Program-made: the position numbers and the translations under genes
The notes under the pieces: generated by a model
Database searches by the model: none
Told to the model about the DNA's origin: nothing
The model's input: the letters and a program-made list of their open reading frames with translations, nothing else
Part shown: piece after piece, positions 24,013 to 35,684 of the stretch
Position numbering within the stretch: the first letter of the stretch is position 1
How the letters are laid out: every line of letters starts with the position of its first letter
Source of the DNA: Margaritispora aquatica
Lineage: Eukaryota > Ascomycota > Leotiomycetes > Helotiales > Discinellaceae
Assembly (NCBI GenBank): GCA_007644065.1
Contig: VJWN01000007.1
Span: 3,101,855-3,165,854, forward strand
Direction of reading: 5' to 3'
Length of the DNA stretch: 64,000 nt

Positions 24013-25941
24013 CTAGCTGGAGCGACTTTCGATCATCCTCTCCTTCTCCGTCTTCTCCCTTCCCGAGTTCCATTTGCGCCACATCGGGTTCAAGAAATAA
24101 ACAGGAATACCGAGCAAGAAGACGCCAGCGAAACACCCAGTGAGGATGCCAAAGGCCCAGGTATAACCATGCTCGTTGACCATTGGAGTCAAAGCGTATG
24201 AGATACCAAAAGCGAATATGTTCTTCGATCCAAGGACGACGACAAGAGCTGGCCCGGGATTCTTTGGCCAAACCTCAGCGGCAAACGATGTCGAAGTGAT
24301 GAGGGTGCAAACAAATGCAAATTCGTAGATTCCCCAGCCCATGACAGGTCCAGCCCATGAGAGGTTGTGAGATTTGTTGTCCGCAGTGTAGGAGTAAATC
24401 AAAATGCCAGCAATACCCGTGATGAATGGGAAGATCAGTGGGATAAGACGATACTCAGGCTTCGCGATTCCTCCGTTTCGCTTGGCCATGAACAGAGTGA
24501 TCTTGTCACCTCCATAACCGGCAAAAAGAAGAGCAAGGTAGGAAGCCGGGATTGGGGCAAGGTTGATGAGACCAATGTTCTTGGCCGGCCATCCATAGTT
24601 GTTCTCAAGGACGGCGTTGTAAGTCAGACCGATAGCGACAGCGACTCCAAGAGTGATCGAGGGCGCAAGAATGGCGAACCAAATTCCAGGACAAGTCAGG
24701 GCCTCAATCATTGCTTTGTAACTGTGTATGACAATAGAGCCAGCATTTGGGGTCATTCCTGGCCATGGGTTCAACTGTTGCGCGTAGGTCTTCATCACTT
24801 GAGGTGTGCCATCGTTGTTACTGCTCAAGAATTCTCCTTGGCTTTCAAGGTACTGTCGTCCCTCGTCCTCATCTAAAACTCGTGTTACACCGTAGTGATC
24901 GGTAACGATAATTTGGCCATCAATACTAGCTGCTGGTCGGATATAACGAGTCTCGAAGGAGAGGAAAATTGCCATGATCAATCCGACGCCGGCTGTGATG
25001 GCAAAGACGCCCTAGAATGTGGTCAGCTTGGAGGAAAACCACAGGTAACTCGGCTAGAGGATCAACTTACATAATACCATCTCCAAGTGATGGTAGCCTC
25101 ATACGAGCTAGCTGTGTTCAGGAGACTGCTCATAGCTGTTTGTGTAGACCAATATGCTCCGAAGACGAAAGCCCGTTGATGCATGAAGGTGATCTCGGTG
25201 AGCATGAGCGGCAGAAGCTACATTTAATTTAGTTTTGGAATCTCACACAATGTGTGCTCATAAGCTTACGGATTCAGTTGCACCAGAGCTTAGACCTTGG
25301 AAAATTCTGGCGGTGAGATGACCCGAGTAGCTGTTTTGACATGCTGCTCCAACAGTAGAAAATGTCAGGACTGTTGCAGCTACTAGGAGCGCGGGTCGTC
25401 GTCCATATGCTAGAGCAAATGGCAGTACGATATAGTTTCCTGTGAGTGTTAGCTTGAAGTACTGCTTTTGAAGACCAGGTCGGCTCACCAATTCCAGTGA
25501 AGAAGGATGGTAGAGTCAATAATAGGACGATTTTCTCCACCGTAACTCCTTGAGGCAAGTACAACCCAAAAAACCCGCCCAAAATTGCACCAAGTCCTCC
25601 AATGAGTGCTAGAGACATTGTTGCTAACACTGTCAGAGAAGGATCTTGCTCTTTAGATCGGAGTACTCACCGAACCAACAACTGCTCACAATGACGCCCA
25701 ATTTCATTCCCTTGGACCAGTTCAAAGGATCATTAGGATCACTGGATGGGATTGGTAATCTACGAATAATGCCTTCCCCGCTGACAAGAGCAGCATCTCC
25801 ACTGACGTGGTTGACTTCCCCTGTCTCGCCCTCACTGACGAATGTGTTGGTCTTCTCATTCTCTACCGATTCAACAGGCTCCATTGCACTTGTTGCACTA
25901 CTAGGAAATTCCTCCCTTTTGACCTCAGCGGCATCCGACAT
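24013..25941 (-). CDS. MFS transporter, DHA1-like
   Basis: Exons 25671-25941, 25489-25629, 25270-25439, 25071-25217 and 24013-25011; introns of 41, 49, 52 and 59 nt; 575 residues. Residues 1-80 are a cytosolic tail ending in SSDPNDPLNWSKGMKL, a mark of this fungal MFS branch. About twelve hydrophobic segments follow; the loop 2-3 motif appears as PFALAYGRRPALL and a counterpart in the second half as GYGGDKITLFMAKRNGG. The central loop (DEDEGRQYLESQGEFLSSNN) is acidic. Substrate is unknown. Placement beside the P450, fumarylacetoacetase and regulator suggests import of an aromatic acid or export of an intermediate, but this is position-based inference. Confidence 0.87.
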
Positions 25942-27082
25942 TCTGCTGCTTGACTCAATGAGGTCACTGATTAAGGATAAAATGAATGTGTTAAAAGAGC
26001 GACTGGATGTTTGGATTGTTGGAAGAAGCGTCAGTGAGAAGCTATATATCCGAAGAATGAACTCGTTCTTGGTACAATTAAGGTATACTTCATCAAAGCT
26101 TCCTTCTCGCTACGGACGCAAGCTCCAGGTGCTGGGGGATTATTGGATGGTGGGGCCGGTATCAAGCCTGCCTGCCAAGCTCTTCCTCAGCGAGGTGAAC
26201 CGAACCGAACCGAACCAAGCCTGAGCACTTCTACGATCATGATTTGCAGGCTGTGAAGAATTTGCTTTCACCCGGCTGCATACCTCCGAGGTGGACAGGG
26301 TCGGATGCAATTGGAAAGTTTGCAAGCTCGGAGGATCGACACTAGGGTTCGCTTCCTGTTCGCTTGAGATGCATTACATTACTGCAGATAACGGCATTGC
26401 TGGGCTTTTCCCCACGTCGTGGTTAAATGTTCTTCAAAATGCAACAGAAACTGAGGTTAATCTACAGCCATGGAAATGGACTTCCTTGGTCATGTTTGAA
26501 AAGCAGGCTCGGTTATCCATTGCCATGTGAAATGAAAGGATCCGCCGGACAACAGTGATTTGACATTCAATGAGCTCTTTCGGCAAGATTGATAAGAAGG
26601 TAAGTACTTGCAACGATCCGGGGATTTGAGGAGAGCTATCATTCTCAAGATATGAGTCCATTCTGAGAGACGATAAAAGCGACAGGTTCTAAGCCGAACC
26701 GAAAGATCTTGCTCCGAAGATGGAATGGAGAGAACAGCCTAGTTGGGTAGGATATCGATTTTCGAGCGAGCCTGAACCCCCTTAAAGTCACTTGGAGATT
26801 AACTTCAAGCTCTGTTTTGGAATCGCATGCTGTAAACGGAACATGGTGATATTTGTGCGGCACAGCTTCCGTCCGCACCTTGATGCTCCATCTCATACGA
26901 ACAAGATCATGCTGCTGGAGCTATTAGTGCACGAGGAAGGCTTCCTGATCGGATGGGACAAGTGTGGTTGGACCTTCTTACCAACTTTCTAAACATCTTC
27001 TCTCATTCCAGAAGCAAAAAAGCAACCACAAATCTACAAGCTCCTTTGTCATCTGTGCACTTCTCTGTCCATTCTTTACGGC
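25942..27082. promoter_or_regulatory. Divergent intergenic region, MFS transporter / PTH11-like gene
   Basis: This holds a short array of the pentamer AACCG (26199-26217) and an everted zinc-cluster-type site TCCG-C-CGGA at 26541-26549. Open frames are short and unconvincing. Confidence 0.4.
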
Positions 27083-28590
27083 ATGTCATACGTGAGTTGA
27101 TCTAATGACTTTGAAGTCTGTAGGCAAATACTAATTAACGAAAGTCTTCAGAAACAGCTCCCACCGCAGCTTTTTTGGCCGAAAGTCGAGTCACCGAATA
27201 TCTGGTACGCCGCATTCGTCCCCAGTATTCGCTTCTTACGACTATGACGATGACTGATTATGAAACTGTAGTTGGGATGCATTGTGCCATTAGCAATTGC
27301 ATCGGTCTTTGTACTGGCTCGAATCTACGCGAGGGCAATAATTCTAAAAGTATGGGGTATTGACGACACCTTCATCACAGTGTCTTGGGTGTGTACCTGT
27401 CTTGGAAATTTGAAAGCAGCATTCTCACATATTCTATCAGCTTGGGTCAATTGTTCTATCAATACTTGATTGTGAAGTGGCTAGATATGGGGCTGGTCGC
27501 CATATCCAGACTTTGACTCTTGCAGATGTCGTTCCACAGGATATTTTGGCTTACACCATCCGGCTCATTTATCAACTTGTTCTGAGCGGAACCAAGTTTG
27601 GTATTTGCTTCTTCTATCTTCGTGTTTTCACTGAGCGCAGAAGCAGACATATAGTCTATGGCATGATGGTTTTCATTGTCTTGTTTACCATACCATTGTT
27701 ATTAGTCCACATCTTCCAATGCACTCCGGTGTCAGACTTTTGGTCACTCTCAGATCCCAATTGTCCCGTAGATGAACTGAAGGTTGTTTATGCGACTGGT
27801 GTCTGCAACATTGTCGGGGACGCCATGTTGTTGGTTTTCGCAGTTCCAAGGATCTGGTAAGTGGTCAGCAGTGATGAAAAAATATTCGTTAATTTAAACA
27901 GGGGGCTTCGAATGCCAATGAAGCAGAAGATTGCATTGTTGGCCATCATGAGTACCTCGCTGCTTGTCATCATAGCCGCTATTGTTCGCACACAACTCGT
28001 TGCAACCTTGGCTAACAGCCATGATCCATCATGTATGTCGCAGCAGTATGGCTAGATTGTTTCTCTTTGCTAATTTGTCCAAGGGGACGATACCGTCATT
28101 GCACTATGGAGTGTTATTGAAGTCAATACCGTAAGCTACTTCTGTTTCGAGTCTTGTCAGTAATCATAACGTTTTCAAGGGTCTCTTCTGTGTTTCAATC
28201 GTCGCCATAAAGCCTCTGATTCACCAAGTCTTCCCGGGCTTGCTCTCCACGAACGGACATTCTTCGAACGCACGCACGCTAGGAGCAAAGAATACCACGT
28301 ATGCGAGGGGCACTAAGGTGCATGATCGTAGCCAAGCTTTCGAGCTTCAGAGCGCAACGGATCACGACACCAAGTTTGGTACGAAGTCAACGGTCAACAA
28401 TAAATTCTGGGCAGGAAAGGGCACTTCCAATGGTGACAGTGAAAGTGAGGTCAATGTACTTGATCACCCAGGACGGATAGATGTCACTAGGACCGTGGAT
28501 ATATCAGTTGACACTGTTGGAGGAAGGGATACGTTCTTGGATGCGGATCAGAGCAGTGATGGAAGCATGAAGAGATTTCAGCACGTCTGA
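27083..28590 (+). CDS. PTH11-like seven-helix membrane protein (rhodopsin-fold fungal family)
   Basis: Exons 27083-27091, 27272-27388, 27441-27856, 27902-28032, 28084-28130 and 28180-28590; 376 residues. All introns from the second on are short and keep frame. Only the 5' end is doubtful: the nine-base first exon (MSY) and 180-nt first intron are the sole canonical way I found to enter the frame. Family marks are LGCIVPLAIASVFVLARIYA (helix 1), KVWGIDDTFITVSW, the RYGAGRH-type loop, FGICFFYLRVFTERRSR, IFQCTPVSDFWSL and VVYATGVCNIVGDAMLLVFA. A long polar tail of ~125 residues (GHSSNARTLGAKNTT...) follows the last helix. Members sit in the plasma membrane and some act as receptors in host or surface sensing; most are uncharacterised. 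No CFEM domain is visible. Confidence 0.78.
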
Positions 28591-29370
28591 GACCATACAT
28601 GTGGCTAAATAATGAGGTTTTCGTGGATTTCATACATCACAGAACGCGATCCGCACTGCTGGATGACATAAACTTAGACGCCATGCAACGATTTCCGTTT
28701 CTGGGAGCCACTCTCGTATATGTAAATTTTCAAGAACAACGCTGGACTTCGAATTCACTTCCTATCATATGCCTTTGGATCTTGAGGGTGTCCCTTCTCA
28801 AATGCATACTCTACCAAAAGACAATTGATACCTGAGGCCTGTCATCTCTCCCTCCCTGAGGAAATAGCGTTCGATATGAAATTCCATTCAGGTATTGGTT
28901 CGCTTAAGATTTCAAATAGAGACATGGCACTAAACCTTGCACCAACATGCATCTCCTTGCGCTCGCATCACAGCATCACACCAGTCGTTCAGCAAAGTAC
29001 ATTGTTACCTCCGCCCATGCATGAAAGGAATACGGAGGTACCTTATTATGGTTTGATCTCTGACAAAGGCCACTAGGAAGCAAGCCGAAACGCATATATA
29101 CCCCCAGGCCCCGGGTCCGACAAGTCTTGCCAGGGCTGCGAGGAGAAATGTCTCCAGCATCCTCGCGGCACAAATTATGGGGCCTGCATACGACATATGT
29201 GCCGCAAAAGTTTGTGAGGCTTGTAGCTCTTGTCATTGCTTGTATGTATATGCCATTTCACTTTGCTTTTATTGATAATTGATAACCAACAGTAACAATT
29301 TGGCGTATACTAGACCCTTGTGGAGGAAAAGGGCTAGGAGCTGCCGTGTGCATCGAGATCCATCAATAAG
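28591..29370. other. Intergenic stretch upstream of the second Zn2Cys6 gene
   Basis: This 780-bp stretch is presumably the promoter of the regulator gene. No gene, repeat or RNA is recognised in it. Confidence 0.45.
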
Positions 29371-31891
29371 ATGGTGGAGATGGACCCTCGATATCCAACC
29401 CCGCCACGGAAATCCCAAAGTTCTAGCGTGAAAAGACAACGCATTTCAAATGCGTGTAATCAATGCCGAAAGAGAAAAGTTCGTTGCGATGAAGCGCAGC
29501 CACGATGTCGCAATTGTAGCGAAAGGAATGAAGAGTGCATTACTACGGATCCTCGAACTCAAGAAAATGTGCTTGTACGACGCCGCACGAGCAAGACACC
29601 CACGAGCGCACTATCTGGGATGTCTTCAATTTTTATAGACGGAGTCTCTGCATCACCGGCTCAAACTGTCCAGTCGTTTGACTCTCCTAGGGACGAGACG
29701 TGGCAAAGTTCTGTAGACACGAGTTGGAGTCAGCTTCATGGGCAAAGTCACCCTTCGTCCACAGGCAGTACCCCATCCTATGGAGGCATGTACTCAGAGG
29801 TTTCTCCAGCGCCTCAAGGTCATCTGTCACAAGATGCACACCGTGGTACTCGTCGAGGAGGATCCATGGCACTGGAACTTGTATCACGACCTGCGAACGC
29901 GCACACAACCGATCAGAGGCTGTACTCGTATAACCGGGAAATGATTATCAATAAGACAACTCAACATAAACGGAAGTTTATCGGAGGGGGAACTCTTCAA
30001 TCGCTCTCCAAATACTTGGACCATTATTTTGAGTATAGAGGAATGGAAAGGATTGGGCCTCGATTTGTTTATGGGATGCAGCACGCCGAGGAGTTTCCCT
30101 TGCCGCAGCTAGGGGACTCACAAAACTTACCATCCATACCTTCTTTGCCTGAGCGGAATCTCTACTTGAAAACTTTCTTCGAGCGTATTCATCCAATCTT
30201 ACCGATCCTTGACCCACCTAGCTTTCTGAGCGACTTGGAAAAGATTGAGACCCAGGATATCAACAGTTTGCATCAAGATCAAGTTCCGATTCTTGCCGCA
30301 GCATATTGCGTTTTTGCGCTTGGTGCAGATGAGAGTGCTGGCAGTTACACACCTGCTGGCCTCATATATCTAACCGGCGCGTTCAAACTCTGGACGTATT
30401 TAATCTCGGTCCCATATCTAGCATCTGTCCAGGCACTCCTCCTCTTGACAGTCACACTCAAAGCTCGTAATAAGGATGGCTGTGGAGGACAGTCTCTAGC
30501 TCAAGCAATCCGTATCGCTCAATCTCTCGGTATCAACCACTCAAGTGTGATCGAGACAACCACCATTCACGGTGAGCAACTCTCATCCGAAGACGACACC
30601 GATGTATCTACAAGGTGCTGGTGGGTGTGTTTTTGCTTGGAGCAAAACTTCGGGCTGGAAATCGGACGTCCAATTTTCATTCGTGAAATAAATTGTCATC
30701 AGGCTTTACCCAGGTCATCGACAGTCCACGACTCAGACTTTTTCGGGCAATGGGTAAAACTATGTCGAATTCAAAGTCGCTTATATGATGCACTCTATGC
30801 AAGGCCACAAGAATTAAGAAATGCAGGAGATTTACTGAGAGATATTGGAGACATTGATCGCGAGTTGTGTCATTGGGCTGCAGCAATTGAACCCGAGGAG
30901 ATCAGGTTCGTTTGTGATGGACATATTGAGATGTGGGTGAAAGCTGACACGGATCAAGACCGACCCTTGATTTGCTCTGCCCATTGAAAGATCTTCACTT
31001 CGCGACATTCTTAGCTGTGAGTTACTTTCAAACGTAAGAAGCTTCTTGAGACCAAAATACTGCATCTCACTAATCCTTCACAGTTTAATCATCGTCCATC
31101 AAGCCTCTCTCCTCGTAGAACCTGGCACATACAAATCGAAAGTCGAGCATTTGTGTCTCGACAATGCATCTCGTGCTCGATTACGCAGTAGCGAATTCAT
31201 TTTGATAAACTCTGCTCGCAGAATTGCCGATTTGATACTTCGTCAAGTAGATGAGAAGGCTAATTCTATGATACTGGGTCCAACGGGGCCAATGATTGCT
31301 TTGATGATTTTGGGATGTCATATCATGAAAGATGTGGGTGAACGAAGGAATCGAGCAGATCTTGAGGTCAGTTGCGATATAGTAATATTCGGTAAAGCTA
31401 GGTTCCGCGTGTACTGATAGGATGGCAGTTAATGACTGCTTTGTCAAAATTCGTTGAATCGCAATATTTGCAGTCTGGGTAGGTCTTCGTTCTTTCCAAA
31501 TCCAAGACACATTACTGACTCGAGAAAAGGCAGCACCCTAAATTCGTCGAAGGTAAGTTCCTTACTTCCAATCCTATGATTAAATGTTGTTGATTTCTGT
31601 CTAGCAATCACAATTCTTCAACAACAGATTCACGAAGAGATTGTTCGACGAGATGCCGATCCAGGTTCTAACTCGACGAATCTATCATCTGAACACGTTT
31701 ACAGGAAACAACCATCGGAGATGGCGGTTACAAGATTGGAAACTTATCAAGATCATTGGGCACCTGCCACACCGGGAGGTTTTGGAGATTGGAATAATGT
31801 TTTTGGAGGTTTCGTCTTGGACGACCCATGGAATTTTTTGCAGGAGGACGGCGCTGGGATAGACATGAGTGATGACACGATGCTTTCTTAA
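29371..31891 (+). CDS. Zn2Cys6 transcription factor with middle homology domain
   Basis: Exons 29371-30905, 30959-31033, 31084-31366, 31429-31478, 31530-31552 and 31605-31891; introns of 53, 50, 62, 51 and 52 nt; 750 residues. The zinc cluster is near the N-terminus with Cys at 29, 32, 39, 46, 49 and 56 (ACNQCRKRKVRCDEAQPRCR...), preceded by a basic PPRKSQSSSVKRQR stretch. The Fungal_trans-type domain spans ~270-640: YLKTFFERIHPILPILDPPS, AIRIAQSLGINHSS, STRCWWVCFCLEQ..LEIGRP, then across splices LCPLKDLHFATFLAVSYFQT. The first splice (donor GTTCGT) was chosen because it alone joins EEIR to PTLDLLCPLKDL in frame. The acidic tail (FVLDDPWNFLQEDGAGIDMS) could be an activation region. Targets are unknown; neighbours are a PTH11-like gene and a dioxygenase gene. 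Confidence 0.87.
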
Positions 31892-32082
31892 TTCACGCAA
31901 GGTGCCTTGGGAAAAGAGGTTAGTTATAGATGGACGTCGGCCTCGAAGTTGTGAGAGGGAACGGATAAATCCCTAAAAGAGGGAGGCAGAGACAGAGAGT
32001 AGTGATAGCAAGCATGAAAAATACAAAATTGTTTTCCCGGGATTCTAATGAAGATGAAGCCCTCACAGGAGAGCGTTCCTAT

Positions 32083-33149
32083 TTACACCTTGATATACGG
32101 AATCCCTGTCAGCTTGAAAGCTCTTTCGCTCATCACCGGCTCCTTTACAGGCGCCAGTCTCACGACCCCATTCAAATCCTCACCCCTCATCGCAGTATTG
32201 CTTCCCAAAAACTGCGCGTTCGGCCAGTGCGTTGTACCAACCCTCCTGTCCCACGCATCTTTCTTCCTCAGCAGGTCCTCCTGTGATGCATTCGCAACAG
32301 GCATATAACATGTATACACTGCCATCCTGTCCTGCTTACTTCCATTGCCGGGGCTTACATTATAGTGTGGAGTCCTCGAGTCCCAAAGGATCAGATCTCC
32401 AGGCTCAGCACATACTTTCTCCCATGTGCAGCCATGGTCTGCGAGCCATTTCATACCAGCGTCGGTGAAACCGTACCACTCCGCTGTCCACTGATGGATT
32501 CTCTTCTCGTCCTTCATCGCGATATGGAATTCCTCGCTTAGCAGATGAGCTCCACGACAAGCGATGAGTCCACCGTCATCAGGTCCGCATGGCTGAAGGT
32601 TCACCAGTCCTTGCAAACACCTGAAGCCAGGCTTATCTGGATCTTGATCTTGATGCGGCCATGGAACATTGGCGGGCCAATCTGAGCGATCGTGAAAAGA
32701 GACATTGATAGCATCGAATGACACGATCAGGTCAGGTGTGTTGTACACTTTCTCGAATGCCCCAACGACACCTGGAGCAGAGCGTACCTCCCAGACGAAA
32801 TCTTCGTGTGCGGAGCCATAATGCATTAGCATTCCTTTCTCGTTGATGAAAGGGAGCTTGTTGCGCTTGATAGTGCTAGGATCGTTGCGATCGAATCCGA
32901 GGTTGCTTTGAAGAAATCAGTAGCTGGAACAAAAGTCATTGTGGTTGGAGGGAGCTACAATTCTTCAAGGTAGGTGTAGATCTTGTCTGTTATGGCTAGA
33001 GCTTCAGCTCGTGGAATAGCCCCTTTCACAACTGCGAATCCATCGCAAGCCAAGTCGTCTCTGAAATCTCCAAATTTTACTGCCTCAAGACTCATGCCTG
33101 CAGGCGCCACATCATGAGTAGTCGTCACTGAAGTTGCAACTGAAGCCAT
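32083..33149 (-). CDS. Phytanoyl-CoA dioxygenase (PhyH) family Fe(II)/2-oxoglutarate enzyme
   Basis: Exons 32959-33149 and 32083-32905; 53-nt intron with donor GTAGCT and acceptor AAAG; 337 residues. The fold's iron triad is visible: His148 and Asp150 in PWPHQDQDPD, and distal His244 in DSRTPHYNV; Arg257 downstream (DRMAVYTCYMP) would bind 2-oxoglutarate. The N-terminal part has the usual DGFAVVKGAIPRAEALAI strand-helix. The core (DLIVSFDAINVSF; LVNLQPCGPDDGGLIACRGAH) is typical of small-molecule hydroxylases of this family in fungi. Substrate cannot be read from sequence; fungal members act on fatty acids, toxins or secondary metabolites. It is convergent with the regulator gene, 191 bp apart. 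Confidence 0.87.
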
Positions 33150-34265
33150 CTTCACTGTGTCCCAAATTGCAAAAGCGATCCTCTAATTTCGACACCACCT
33201 CAAAATCAAAAGGGAATTGTCAACTTCGCGTTTTTCAAATCACACCCGAGGACGTGGATGGCAGAGGAAGGCAGATCCATGCAAGCTTTTAACGTTTCAT
33301 TGATTCCTACATGCCGACCTTGTTCAGGGGAGCTCCGCAAGTTGGTACCGGGAGGCGTTGACAGGCTCGGTTCGGGAGATAGGGGTGGCTCGGTTCGGAT
33401 GAAATGCCAGATTTGGCGAGGTTTCGGCACCGGGATGTGGGGGAAAATCGGTCTTCGTAAACCACTTCCTGATGGTCTCTACGTACCAAATCATACACAC
33501 AAAGAAAGCCAATGCCGTGAAAAGGGGGAGGTCTTATGGTTTTCTTTTGAAGTGCGAGTATTGAAACTGGCCCATAGAAGTCAAATCGCTTCATTTTGGG
33601 CAGAAATGCAGCACCGAGTGAGAGAAGGAATTGAAGGTAGAGATTCCTATGGTCTAGCTGCCTCCTAGAGCTTGATAAGATGCTGATTCAAGAGACCCCT
33701 CAACCTTCCAATCTGAATTTACTGCTTCGTTGATCTCTTGGCAGTTTACCAAGACTATTGGAAGAAAGCTCAAAATGCTTCATGGATGGCCAGACTTTTG
33801 CAATTTAAGTTCTTCAGAATGCAGAATATATACAACATGGGAGAGCGAGATGCTGATAAACTACATTCCACTCAATCTCTCAGAGTAAATGACACAACGG
33901 AAAAAATCCTGCCTGACATAGCAACAACCCTACTGTAAGCACAGTACAACATACATCAGATAAGAGATTCATCTCAACCAGAGCACAGCCAAGTATGATG
34001 GAAGATTTCCATGGACGATAAGAAGTTGCGTGCTTGATACCCTGTCCGACACGTCGAACTGCAGCGGATTCAATGCACCTCACCGAAGACAGCACCCCTC
34101 GAACGACAAGGGTGTACGATAAGAGCTTCAACTCTCCTCAATTGACGACTCTCCATTATTCTGTCTTTTGAATCATACCTACACCAAGTTCAAATTCACC
34201 CTTAGGTTCGAAGATTAATCCCAAACTTAACACGTCCCCAACCTCTACCTCCCACCACGCTTGTC
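33150..34265. other. Intergenic stretch of 1.1 kb
   Basis: This is the divergent upstream region of the dioxygenase and of the small plus-strand gene. Overlapping open frames at 33258-33668 on both strands lack protein-like composition. No gene is called. Confidence 0.45.
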
Positions 34266-34568
34266 ATGTCTCCCACAATTTCATACAAAGACGAGCTCGC
34301 ATCCTTCGAAAGCCGTCTCCTCGCACGCAAAGAAGCAGAGAAATACGCTCCATGGCATCCAAAGAACGTAGTTTGCCACCCAGTTCGCACGTGGCGATTA
34401 GCGTTCGGCGTGATTGGAGATTCTGACCTCGAGCGGGCACTAGCTCATATGGATTCCGGGACTGCGGGGAGCAAGGACAAGCCGAGACCGAAGCCGAAGA
34501 GGAATGGTGGAAGGAGTAGTTTGTTTGGTCAGATTGAAAAAGGGCGAGGAGAGGTTGAGAGTGGATGA
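34266..34568 (+). CDS. Small conserved-looking protein, 100 residues
   Basis: A single exon starting with MSPTISYKDELASFESRLLA. The N-terminal two thirds look folded and helical (ARKEAEKYAPWHPKNVVCHP; TWRLAFGVIGDSDLERALAH). The end is basic and low-complexity (KDKPRPKPKRNGGRSS). It has no signal peptide or membrane segment. I do not recognise the family. The composition and good start context suggest a real gene. Confidence 0.55.
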   Translation: MSPTISYKDELASFESRLLARKEAEKYAPWHPKNVVCHPVRTWRLAFGVIGDSDLERALAHMDSGTAGSKDKPRPKPKRNGGRSSLFGQIEKGRGEVESG

Positions 34569-34916
34569 AGGAGGTGGTTAACGAAATTTGGAGACTGGTA
34601 TGGATGATTAGATGATGGGTTTGTGTCTTTGCAGTGTGAATGACAATGAGTGGTATGTTAGCGAATCCTGATCTGAGATCTTTGTTGGAAATGGTGCTGT
34701 TTGTTCAGAGTTGAATTACGTTTTAGTATCTGAAAGATTGCAGTGTTTGGGTCACCATTGCGAAATTCAGAGGCAATTGTAGGAGGTTAAGACGGCGATT
34801 TTGCAATGCAGTGCAATGCCATTTTCAGAAGATAAAAGAATTGTCCTTGCTGCCTTCAATGCCGTGATCATCAATCCTCAGTCAAACGATCATCTCTACA
34901 TTCGTGGTGTTGCTGG
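34569..34916. other. Convergent spacer
   Basis: The spacer separates the 3' ends of two small genes. I see nothing in it beyond presumable 3' untranslated sequence. Confidence 0.4.
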
Positions 34917-35684
34917 TCACTCTATTGGCTCTCTATAACTTTTTCTCACAGGTTGTACCGCCCGACCCATCCTGTCAGTTTTAACTAGGGCAGCAGCAAT
35001 CTCTTCCTTTTCCAACCTTTTCGTAAAATCGTTCGGTTTATCGCGATTTCCCTTCGGCAGAATTCTCTTCTCCTTCTCCTCCCCCTCCTCCTCCTCCATT
35101 GCTTGCTCTTTCTCGGCCAAAAAGCTCCACAAAACCCTATCAATCCTTTCTCTGCCCCAAGCCGCCATCCCAATAGCAAGATACGTATAAGGCTCAAACC
35201 ACACCTCGCCTTGCTCCAGCAACGCGCTCGGCTTAGGAAGCAGTTTGGCCTCCCACACTCTCTTTCTCGCATAACGAAAGCTTCCCTCGTTCGCCGTCTC
35301 TTTATACTCCATGATCTTCATATGTATATCTACGTCCAATTTGCTGAAGGCGGGAATATCGAGGGCGAGCATGGAGCGCAATCGATCTGTTTGATCCATG
35401 ATATTGAGGCGATATTTGAGTTGCGAGTGAATAGAGCGAAGTGTGCTGACATCCATGGAAGTGCCATTGTGAAGTAGAACGATATCGCTGGCCAGGGCGT
35501 GGTTCGTTGGAAAGTCTGCGTCTCCTGGGAAGGAGGCTATGTACTTTTCTGTGAGGGCTAAGATGATGATGCGAAATTCAAGGAGTTTGCTTCCAGAGAG
35601 TGAGGCCTTGATGGCTGGTTTGTGGGTGGGAGTCCTAATGCTGTTATATGGCGCTAGGAACGAGGTTATTGGTGGTGGTTCCAT
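34917..35684 (-). CDS. Unrecognised 255-residue protein
   Basis: A single exon; the start is the first ATG (MEPPPITSFLAPYNSI) of a longer open frame. The protein is mostly helical and charged: EFRIIILALTEKYIASFPGD, STLRSIHSQLKYRLNIMDQT, DVDIHMKIMEYKETANEGSF, then GEVWFEPYTYLAIGMAAWGR. A Glu/Lys-rich linker (QAMEEEEGEEKEKR) precedes the basic C-terminus. It has no signal peptide, no membrane span and no motif I can name. Cytosolic or nuclear location is likely (inference). Confidence 0.65.
   Translation of the reverse strand: MEPPPITSFLAPYNSIRTPTHKPAIKASLSGSKLLEFRIIILALTEKYIASFPGDADFPTNHALASDIVLLHNGTSMDVSTLRSIHSQLKYRLNIMDQTDRLRSMLALDIPAFSKLDVDIHMKIMEYKETANEGSFRYARKRVWEAKLLPKPSALLEQGEVWFEPYTYLAIGMAAWGRERIDRVLWSFLAEKEQAMEEEEGEEKEKRILPKGNRDKPNDFTKRLEKEEIAAALVKTDRMGRAVQPVRKSYREPIE

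Noticed and set aside
30900..30980. Apparent frameshift in the second Zn2Cys6 gene
   Set aside because: A 53-nt intron with a GTTCGT donor and an AGCTGAC branch site restores the conserved PTLDLLCPLKDL stretch, so the gene is intact.
33258..33668. 136-codon plus-strand frame upstream of the dioxygenase gene
   Set aside because: A minus-strand frame of similar quality overlaps it, and neither has a convincing composition.
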